From Rhynchopus sp. YZ270_cl-10 (taxonomy: Eukaryota > Euglenozoa > Diplonemea > Diplonemida > Diplonemidae): 64,000 nucleotides of DNA. Below, piece after piece: positions 52,316 through 63,000 of the stretch (the first letter of the stretch is position 1; the number at the start of each line of letters is the position of its first letter). Under the pieces are notes generated by a model, which searched no databases, was not told the origin of the DNA, and worked only from the letters and a program-made list of their open reading frames with translations. The DNA lies in NCBI GenBank assembly GCA_964035575.1, contig OZ037933.1, positions 1-64,000 of the forward strand, read 5' to 3'. A program made the position numbers and the translations under genes.

Positions 52316-52750
52316 TCTTTTTCTTTTTGACCTCACACAACTTTTACTGCCAACTAACCACGGAATGAGGTATTTCCATTGGTCTGTGGAAAGACAGTAT
52401 TTTCCTTTGTTCGCCATTTTTCTTGATTTCTTTTTCGTTCTAAACTTTTGAGAAATACAAAAACGAAAAACAAAAACAAAAAACGTAAAATAAAATGGTT
52501 TCTTTTGTTTGTACCTGTGTAGTGCACAACGCCTCTGGGGCAGCAATCTGTGGGTTATCGACCCCCGGAAAGTACCCTGCAGCCAACAACAGAAGATGTA
52601 ATTAAAAAAGCAGTCAGAATGGTCTTCTGAGTCTTTGGGGACACAAGGGTGAAGAAGGCCCCGATGGACAGACACTAACTTTAGATTCATTAAATCTTCA
52701 ATTCAGAAACAGAAAAGCTTAAAAATAACAACAAAAACACACACACCAAA

Positions 52751-52790
52751 AAAATACGAAAGCCTTTGTGACAGTGTGCCTCAAAATTGG
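52751..52790 (+). repeat. Partial family C repeat C8
   Basis: AAAGCCTTTGTGACAGTGTG, then CCTCAAAATTGG: the core of C1 with changes. Confidence 0.5.
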
Positions 52791-52961
52791 TTAAAAAGGA
52801 AACTTACATTGTGAGTGGAGCGAACTGTGAGCAGATTCAGCCAAAACCATTTTTTTGACAGCGTTTGACACCTCTTACCCCCGGTTTTTTTTGCAACCTT
52901 CAACGATCTCTAGTACCCACCTTTGGTGAGGAGCGAGCATCTACAACTGCTAGGGACCACA

Positions 52962-53278
52962 TGTTGTTATGTACTCAAAATGTTGACCAAAGCCTGTTGC
53001 GAGCCTACTACAACCCACACGTGGGTTTCTGTACTCAAATATCACCTGAATGTGCAAGGATACTATTTTTTTCTTTGAAAACTTGGTTTTGTATTAGTGC
53101 AACCCGGAGGATGAGCTGCACTATTTTTTTTTTTCTTCTTTTCGTTCTATATTCTGTGTTTGTTCTCTTCTGGTAATGCTCAAAAAAGGGTTTACTTGAA
53201 ATACAACAGCCCGCTTGTGGCAGTGTACCTAAAAAAAGGTTATTGTTAGAAGACTCTAAGCCTGTGCTCAGTCACCTA
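52962..53278 (+). repeat. Hairpin cluster G4-A6-C4-B5
   Basis: G4-like TGTACTCAAAATGTTGACCA (52972), A6 (53075-53124; stem TAGTGCA/TGCACTA), C4 (53190-53230; TTTACTTGAAATACAACAGC) and B5 (53240-53278; CTCTAAGCCTGTGCTCAGTC). Confidence 0.65.
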
Positions 53279-53762
53279 AAAATCTCGAAAGACTCAAAAA
53301 AAAACCCCCTCCGGAACAGTAGATGTGAAAAAAGGGTACTTCACAAAGGATATGATCAAAGTTTGTGATGGGCCAAAAAGGGCCAAAAAAAAAACAGGTA
53401 CATTCTTGGTTCGCTTCGTTCAAACAAAAGGAAAAAGAAAAAAGAAAAAAGGGACTGATATTGATTGATAAAAGGCTTCCGCCTCATTTGTCTACTTGAA
53501 AGAGTGTTCAAAATCAATGAAGAGAGAAGATTCCGACTATGATTTTCAATCGAAAAAGATAGAGTTTTTCTCCGTCAATAGGTTTCTCCAAAAAATCAAA
53601 GAAAAAGTACACACATGTTATCTACGGCATTGGATGTGGACGATCCGAGAAAAGAAGAGAACAGAAATGGGAAAAAGTTACAACAACAACAAAAAAAGGG
53701 GCACACAACGAACCGTAAGGCCCTTTGCACCCATATCATAGAAAAAAGAAAATAAAAGAAAA

Positions 53763-53850
53763 ACTGTAGTTGATGCAGGCACCTCCGACTGACCCACTGT
53801 ACGATGCCAGCCATCCGGATTAAAGCACAAAGTACCCCATGCGGCCTACG
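53763..53850 (+). repeat. Family D repeat, copy D4 (first half)
   Basis: GTAGTTGATGCAGGCACCTC, CGACTGACCCACTGTACGAT, then GCACAAAGTACCCCATGCGG: matches the first 90 bases of D1. Confidence 0.65.
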
Positions 53851-54030
53851 AAAAATATTTTGTGTTTCCCCCGCTGCTTTCCCTACTTTATTTTTTCATC
53901 CTCGATAAAAAGACGTCCAGCTTTCATTCCGCAACAACACTTAAAAAAAAAAAAAACTCCCTTTTTACGCTCCCCACATCCACCTCAATTCTACAAAAAA
54001 ATCGCATTTTCATTTCAAATGTTGCCACCT

Positions 54031-57000
54031 CTATACCTCCGGATCCGCATCGGAATAAACCTCAGCAAGCTCTTGAGCCTGGTCTTCGGTGACTATGTAC
54101 TCTCCTTGTTGATGTGGGGTGGGCACACCTGCTGCCTCGTAGTCGGAGGGTGTTACCCCACCCTGCGCCTCGGTGAGCGTGCGGCACTCTGCTGCAGTGC
54201 GTGGCGAGGCTTTGTCGACGCCGTCCATGCCGGAGACTTCGCTACTGCTCCTGCGGTATGAAACAGACGCACCTACTGCGCACGCGACACATGCTAGTGA
54301 ACCTATCACGATCCCCACCACAGCGCCACCTGACAGATCGTCGTCGTCGCCCTCGACACAGATGCCGTCCTCGACAGTATAGCCACCAGCGCACTCCCCA
54401 GCGGCGCAAGACCCGTTCCATCTCCGCTCTGTCGTGACCGAGTGGGTCACGTTGCAGGGCGAAAGCAGTGTGAAGTCGACAGCAGACATTGCCCCCATCA
54501 CGTCGCTCATGTTTTTGTAGCGTGCGTCAGAGGAGTACCGCCGGAGGAGCTCAGTCTCGATGTCGGCAGAGGCAGTGTCGGCGACGTTGGCGTCCTCGAC
54601 GAGGGCAGTCACAACGACGGATCCGCAAGAGGTTGTCAAGGAGACTGCGGTGGTGGCGAGCTGGTCCGTGACGACCTCGTTGAGCAGCCCAGAGAAGGTC
54701 TCCGTGAAGGCACCGCATTCGATCCCCCACGTCATCGTGAGGGTCATGCTGCTCTTCTCCGTGCTGTCCGAGGACGCGGTTGGAATGCACACCTTGGCGG
54801 CGCCCACACCGGCGTACCCTGCACTGCAGGTGCATTCGTACGTAGACGTGTCGCACGACGCACCGTCGTCCCCATGCATCTGACACAAGGCACTGTCGAC
54901 GCACCACTTCTTTGTCGTTCTCGTTGCAGGTGGAGCAGGTGTGTCGGGGGACAAAGTGGTCGGTGCCTCAGTTGGCGACAACGTGGTTGGTGATGCTGTA
55001 GGTGCCAGAGTAGGTGGCGAAGTAGGTGGCGAAGTAGGTGTTGTGGTGGGGGTGGAGGTGGGGGCCGTTGTGTCCGGTGCAGCGGTGTCCCCAGACTGTT
55101 CGGTATCGTTGGCAGGTGCAGAAGTGTCGGGAGCTGCCGTCTCGGGCACGTCCGTCTCGTTAGCAGGCACGAATGTGTCGATAGGAACGTCTGTGTCGGG
55201 TGTGTCGGTCTCGTTCGCTGGTGGGGTCGCTGTGTCAGGTGACGCAGTGTCGGGTGTGTTTGTGTCGGGTGACGCAGTGTCAGGTGACGCAGTATCGTTG
55301 GCAGGTGCGGTGGTGTAAGGTGCCTCCGTGTCCGGTGTGACGGTGGACTGCACAGGTGCTGTTGTGTCAGGTGTGTTTGTGGGTAGAGTGGGTGTGTCCG
55401 TTTCGTTGTCAGGGGAAGAAGTGTCTAGAGCCAAGGGTGTGTCCGTGACATCCGGTGGCGAGGGTGTCTCCGGTGCGGAAGTCGTCAAGGGCGGTGCATC
55501 AGTATCAGGGGCAACCGACACATCTGAGCGAGACCCACCACCACACACACAGCAGGCCTCCATTGCCACGTACTCATTACGGTAGGTGTCGGCAGAGTAC
55601 CTCTCGCAGTTCACAGGCTCAGCTCCGTAATATGCACAGTTGTATGTAGCACCACCGTTGTCGTGCCAGGCAGCACCAGACGACAGCAGCAGGTCTGTGC
55701 ACGAGGTTGGTACTGGTGACTCAGGTGTGGACGTCGTGTTGTCTGCTTCTGGCTCAGATGTTTCTGGGAAAGACGTGTCAGTCTCGTTGTCAGGGGAAGA
55801 AGTGTCTGGATCCAAGGGTGTGTCTGTGACAGCCGGTGGCGTGGGTGTATCGCTGTTGGGGGGCGGTGCATCAGTATCAGGTGCAACCGACACCTCCGAG
55901 CGAGACCCACCACCACACACACAGCAGGCCTCCATTGCCACGTACTCATTACGGTAGGTGTCGGCAGAGTACCTCTCGCAGTTCACAGGCTCAGCTCCGT
56001 AATATGCACAGTTGTATATAGCACCACCGTTGTCGTGCCAGGCAGCACCAGACGACAGCAGCAGGTCTGTGCACGAGGTTGGTACTGGTGACTCAGGTGT
56101 GGACGTCGTGTTGTCTGCTTCTGGCTCAGATGTTTCTGGGAAAGACGTGTCAGTCTCGTTGTCAGGGGAAGAAGTGTCTGGGTCCAAGGGTGTGTCCGTG
56201 ACAGCCGGTGGCGTGGGTGTATCGCTGTTGGGTACGGAAGTCGTCAAGGGCGGTGCATCAGTGTCAGGTGCAACCGACACCTCCGAGCGAGACCCACCAC
56301 CACACACACAGCAGGCCTCCATTGCCACGTACTCATTACGGTAGGTGTCGGCAGAGTACCTCTCGCAGTTCACAGGCTCAGCTCCGTAATATGCACAGTT
56401 GTATGTAGCACCACCGTTGTCGTGCCAGGCAGCACCAGACGACAGCAGCAGGTCTGTGCACGAGGTTGGTGTGGACGTCGTGTTGTCTGTTTCGGGCTCA
56501 GAGGTCTCCGGAGCAGACGTGCTGTTCCAAGGCAACTCTGTGTCGGGGGCCTCTGTGTCCTGGGGTGCGGTTGTGCTCTCAACGTCAGGTGTCGATGTCG
56601 CAGGAGCAGTCGTCGCGTTCCAAGCCGTGTACCCCCCACCACACGCACAGCACGCCTCACTGCCCACATACTCATTGCGGTATCCTTCACCACTGTACCA
56701 CTCACAACGTGGCACGTCAGTCTGACCATACCATACGCAGTTGTAACTTTCACCGCCACTGTCGTGCCAGGCAGCTCCCGAGGCGAGAGTCAAGTCCGTG
56801 CATGTGGACGAGTTGTCTTCAGGTGCAGTGGTGTTGTCAACTGCGGGCTCGTCAGTGGGTACCAGAGTCACATCCACAGGCGAATCCGTGTCGGGGGCAG
56901 TGGTATTCTCGACAGGTGCATCTGTTGGTGGGATTACTGGAATTGGTACTGCTGTCGGCGCAGGGGTTTCGTTCACAGGTGAATCCGTGTCCGGCGCAGT

Positions 57001-60000
57001 TGTGTTCTCAATGACAGGTGTCTCTGTGTCTGGTGACAGTGTGCTAGCAATGGGTGCAATGGTGTTGTCAATGGCAGGTGGCGAATCCGTGTCGGGGGCA
57101 GTGGTGTTCTCCACAGGTGCATCTGTTTGTGGGATTGCTGGAATTGGTACTGCTGTCGGCGCAGGAGTTTCGTTCACAGGTGAAGCCGTATCCGGCGCAG
57201 TTGTGTTCTCAATTACAGGTGTCTCTGTGTCTGGCAAGGGTGGTGTTGGTAACACTGCCCCCTCGAGATTCAATGTGATGCTGCCCTTCGCACTGTGCCA
57301 CACCAAGTCATCTTCATCAGACGTTGCCCACACAAAGGTTGCAGCAGATGTGTCGCTGATCTTCCCCCCGCTCATGTGGTACGTGAATGCTGTCACTGTC
57401 TGCCCACCAGACTCTTCTGCAGACACGTCACTCACCCAGTCTGTGACTGCGATGTCGACAATTCCCGCCTTCACTGCCGGAACCGAGCGTGCCTGTGTGG
57501 TCAGTGCGTACACAGTCGCCTGTCCACTCTTCACAAACCCAAGAACGATCTGTGCTGTGGTCATGCCTGCACCCACACCCAGCGATGCATAGCCCGACAC
57601 AGGTGCGGCAATCGCAAGCACGACTGTCGCCCTGTCCGCACTCAGGCCATAGTGCACAGCAACACCTGCGCTTGTGTCCTGACACACATACCCAGTCAGG
57701 GTCGACGCAGCACACGACAAAGGTGCGGACGTCTGCGGCACTGTTGTCGGGCTTGCAGTTACCACAGGTGACGCCGTGTCGGGTGCAGTGGTGTTGTCAA
57801 CTGCGGGCTCGTCAGTGGGAACCAGAGTAACATCCACAGGCGAATCCGTGTCGGGGGCAGTGGTGTTCTCCACAGGTGCATCTGTTGGTGGGATTGCTGG
57901 AATTGGTACTGCTGTCGGCGCAGGGGTTTCGTTCACAGGTGAAGCCGTATCCGGCGCAGTTGTGTTCCCAATGACAGGTGTCTCTGTGTCTGGCAAGGGT
58001 GGTGTTGGCAGCACTGCTTCCTCGAGATTCAATGTGATGCTGCCCTTCGCACTGTGCCACACCAAGTCATCCTCATCAGACGTTGCCCACACAAAGGTTG
58101 CAGCAGATGTGTCGCTGATCTTCCCCCCGCTCATGTGGTACGTGAATGCTGTCACTGTCTGCCCACCAGACTCTTCTGCAGACACGTCACTCACCCAGTC
58201 TGTGACTGCGATGTCGACAATTCCCGCCTTCACTGCCGGAACCGAGCGTGCCTGTGTGGTCAGTGCGTACACAGTCGCCTGTCCACTCTTCACAAACCCA
58301 AGAACGATCTGTGCTGTGGTCATGCCTGCACCCACACCCAGCGATGCATAGCCCGACACAGGTGCAGCAATCGCAAGCGCGACTGTCGCCCTGTCCGCAC
58401 TCAGGCCATAGTGCACAGCAACACCTGCGCTTGTGTCCTGACACACATACCCAGTCAGGGTCGACGCAGCACACGACAGAGGTGCGGACGTCTGCGGCAC
58501 TGTTGTCGGGCTTGCAGTTACCACAGGTGACGCCGTGTCGGGTGCAGTGGTGTTGTCAACTGCGGGCTCGTCAGTGGGAACCAGAGTCACATCCACAGGC
58601 GAATCCGTGTCGGGGGCAGTGGTGTTCTCCACAGGTGCCTCTGTTGGTGGGCTCGTAGGAATGGAAGTTTCGTTCACAGGTGAAGCCGTGTCCGGCGCAG
58701 TTGTGTTCTCAATTACAGGTGTCTCTGTGTCTGGCAAGGGTGGTGTTGGCAGCACTGCTTCCTCGAGATTCAATGTGATGCTACCCTTCGCACTGTGCCA
58801 CACCAAGTCATCCTCATCAGACGTTGCCCACACAAAGGTTGCAGCAGATGTGTCGCTGATCTTCCCCCCGCTCATGTGGTACGTGAATGCTGTCACTGTC
58901 TGCCCACCAGACTCTTCTGCAGACACGTCACTCACCCAGTCTGTGACTGCGATGTCGACAATTCCCGCCTTCACTGCCGGAACCGAGCGTGCCTGTGTGG
59001 TCAGTGCGTACACAGTTGCCTGTCCACTCTTCACAAACCCAAGAACGATCTGTGCTGTGGTCATGCCTGCACCCACACCCAGCGATGCATAGCCCGACAC
59101 AGGTGCGGCAATCGCAAGCATGACTGTCGCCCTGTCCGCACTCATGCCATAGTGCACAGCAACACCTGCGCTTGTGTCCTGACACACATACCCAGTCAGG
59201 GTCGACGCAGCACACGACAGAGGTGCGGACGTCTGCGGCACTGTTGTCGGGCTTGCAGTTACCACAGGTGACGCCGTGTCGGGTGCAGTGGTGTTGTCAA
59301 CTGCTGGCTCGTCAGTGGGAGGCGAATCCGTGTTCGGTGCTGTCGTGTTCTCCACAGGTGCATCTGTTGGTGGGATTGCTGGAATTGGTACTGCTGTCGG
59401 CGCAGGGGTTTCGTTCACAGGTGAAGCCGTGTCCGGCGCAGTTGTGTTCTCAATTACAGGTGTCTCTGTGTCTGGCAAGGGTGGTGTTGGTAACACTGCC
59501 TCCTCGAGATTCAATGTGATGCTACCCTTCGCACTGTGCCACACCAAGTCATCCTCATCAGACGTTGCCCACACAAAGGTTGCAGCAGATGTGTCGCTGA
59601 TCTTCCCCCCGCTCATGTGGTACGTGAATGCTGTCACTGTCTGCCCACCAGACTCTTCTGCAGACACGTCACTCACCCAGTCTGTGACTGCGATGTCGAC
59701 AATTCCCGCCTTCACTGCCGGAACCGAGCGTGCCTGTGTGGTCAGTGCGTACACAGTCGCCTGTCCACTCTTCACAAACCCAAGAACGATCTGTGCTGTG
59801 GTCATGCCTGCACCCACACCCAGCGATGCATAGCCCGACACAGGTGCAGCAATCGCAAGCGCGACTGTCGCCCTGTCCGCACTCAGGCCATAGTGCACAG
59901 CAACACCTGCGCTTGTGTCCTGACACACATACCCAGTCAGGGTCGACGCAGCACATGACAAAGGTGCGGACGTCTGCGGCACTGTTGTCGGGCTTGCAGT

Positions 60001-63000
60001 TACCACAGGTAACGCCGTGTCGGGTGCAGTGGTGTTGTCAACTGCGGGCTCGTCAGTGGGAACCAGAGTCACATCCACAGGCGAATCCGTGTCGGGGGCA
60101 GTGGTGTTCTCCACAGGTGGGCTCGTAGGAATGGAAGTTTCGTTCACAGGTGAAGCCGTGTCCGGCGCAGTTGTGTTCTCAATGACAGGTGTCTCTGTGT
60201 CTGGCAAGGGTGGTGTTGGCAGCACTGCTTCCTCGAGATTCAATGTGATGCTGCCCTTCGCACTGTGCCACACCAAGTCATCCTCATCAGACGTTGCCCA
60301 CACAAAGGTTGCAGCAGATGTGTCGCTGATCTTCCCCCCGCTCATGTGGTACGTGAATGCTGTCACTGTCTGCCCACCAGACTCTTCTGCAGACACGTCA
60401 CTCACCCAGTCTGTGACTGCGATGTCGACAATTCCCGCCTTCACTGCCGGAACCGAGCGTGCCTGTGTGGTCAGTGCGTACACAGTCGCCTGTCCACTCT
60501 TCACAAACCCAAGAACGATCTGTGCTGTGGTCATGCCTGCACCCACACCCAGCGATGCATAGCCCGACACAGGTGCGGCAATCGCAAGCATGACTGTCGC
60601 CCTGTCCGCACTCATGCCATAGTGCACAGCAACACCTGCGCTTGTGTCCTGACACACATACCCAGTCAGGGTCGACGCAGCACATGACAAAGGTGCGGAC
60701 GTCTGCGGCACTGTTGTCGGGCTTGCAGTTACCACAGGTAACGCCGTGTCGGGTGCAGTGGTGTTGTCAACTGCTGGCTCGTCAGTGGGAACCAGAGTCA
60801 CATCCACAGGCGAATCCGTGTCGGGTGCTGTCGTGTTCTCCACAGGTGCATCTGTTGGCGGTGGAGGCAATGCTGTCTCAGGCACCGCCGTCTCGGCCAC
60901 AGGTTCTGACGTGGAGGGTGTGGCTGTTGCGTTGGACCCCCCACCACACGCACAGCACGCCTCACTGCCCACATACTCATTGCGGTAGTTGTCACCACTG
61001 TACCACTCACAGCGGGACGACCCACTGTCAGCGTACCACACACAGTTGTAGCTTTCACCGCCACTGTCGTGCCAGGCAGCTCCCGAGGCGAGGGTCAGGT
61101 CCGTACAGCCAGTTGAGTTGTCTTCAGGTGCTGGCACTGCGGTGCTTGGGGAGGCTGTTAATGGGGGTGTTGTGTCTGTTTGTGGCGCTTCCGTGGCGGG
61201 TGCATCTGTGGGTGGTGCTGGGGCGTTTGTCTCTGTTTCGTTGAGCCCACCACCACAGTCACAGCAGGCCTCCTTCGCGAGATGCTCGTTGCGGAAGTCC
61301 TCACTGCTGTACCACTCACAGCGTGCTACGTCCTGCGCGTACCACGCACAGCCGAAGCCCACACCGCCGTTGTCGTTCCACTCTGCACCAGAGGCGAATG
61401 TCTTGTCCCTGCAGGGCTGTGGTGGGGTGTTTGTCACTGCGGGTGCGTCGGTGTCGGGTGGGACTGCTGTGCTTCTGATGCCGCCGTTGCACACACAACA
61501 GGCCTCCTTCGCGACAAACACATTGCGGTGTGCGTCGTTGGAGAACCCCTCACAGCGGTCCTCATGCGCAGCGTACCAGGTGCAGGAGTAGCCGCCGCTG
61601 TCCACCCATGTTGCGTTGTTCGCAAGCGTCAGGTCATCGCAGGGGAACGTCTCGGGAGCTGACGTTGCGGGTGCAGAGGTGGCTGGGGCCTGTGTCGGCA
61701 CGTCCGTCACGTTCTGCTGGTCTGGCGCCTCGGTCGCCCAGCCACCACCACAGTGGCAGCACGCCTCGACAGCGAGGTACGTGTTGCGGTACTTCTCCTC
61801 CGCGTAGTCGCCGCACCGCGTCTCCAGCTCGCTGTACCACACACAGTTGTAGGTGCTGCCGTCGCTGTCGTACCAGGGCAGACCGGCGACCAGGAAGTCA
61901 ACACACCCCTCCTTCACGGGAATCGGCGTCCACGGCGCGTCGGTAGGTGGTGACTGGGTTGCGGGCACGGACGTGGCAGGCGGGTCTGTCGGAGGGGCAT
62001 CGGTAGCCACGACGCAGGTATGCGACACGGTGAAGCCCGCCTCAGAGTGGGTGGCGTCAGAGACGTACCGCAGCAACGTTGTCCCTACCGAGGTGTACTG
62101 CACACCGTCGTGCAGACCAGAGTACATTATATCAGGACCACCAGCGCCGGTAGAGCCATTGCTGTACACCTCCACCTTGTCGTAGCCCAGCTCCGTACGC
62201 AACACCGCAAACTGCAGCACCACGTTCCCGCCACACTGCATCTCCCAGCACACACTCTGGTTCGCTCCCGGGGCATGCACGATACTCCCATCTCCTTCTA
62301 CCTCAATGGACACATCGCAAAATGAGGGGAAATCCTCAGCATTTACACCAGGCGAATTGGTGCCATCCGGCAACGGCGCGGCTGTGTCCCCTACAATAGT
62401 TTCCTCGACACAGGAGATGTCGAACGCAAGCCCCGCATCCGGCGCAGCATCGCTCTCCGAGGTGAACCACACCGCCACCTCTGGGGCGCGCACTGTCTCC
62501 TCTGCTAACGACGCCCCCGACATCGTCCCTGTCCACGCAAAGAGTTTGGACACACTCCCCTCCACCACACGGTACACCACCACCGCCGCAGTATTGTTCT
62601 GCAGCCCCAGCATCTCCCACTCCAACACCGCCACCTTCCCCTCCCCGCACTGCGACGTCCAGCACACACTCTCCCCAGCGCCGTACACCCCGCTGCTTGG
62701 GTACACCACTGTTTCGTTGCTGGCGTAATGCCGCGAGAAACAGTACGGCAACGGATAGTCTTGGGCCGGCACTATGGTGCTTGGTGCGGGAGTATCCGGG
62801 GGGAGGGTAGGGGGTGCTGGGGTATCCGGGGTTGGGGTATGCATGATGCAGGAGTGCGTCAGGTTGAAACCTTCCTCGGGGTTGCTTACGTCGGATTCAT
62901 AAACCAAAAGCCCTGGGGCGGGGAGGGTCACTTCATATGCGCTCTGCTCTCCGGTACTTCGGCCAATCAAGACAGGCTCTGTTCCAGCCAGCGTCCAGTA

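Larger units (their letters stand above)
51756..54030. other. End of second gene desert
   Basis: AT-rich DNA with hairpins A7, C8, the cluster G4-A6-C4-B5 and D4. The last 100 bases are the 3' flank of the giant DOMON gene. No other gene seen. Confidence 0.55.

Noticed and set aside
57240-60735. Regularly spaced identical repeats, considered as CRISPR
   Set aside because: Units are over 700 bp and coding (DOMON domains); the genome is eukaryotic.
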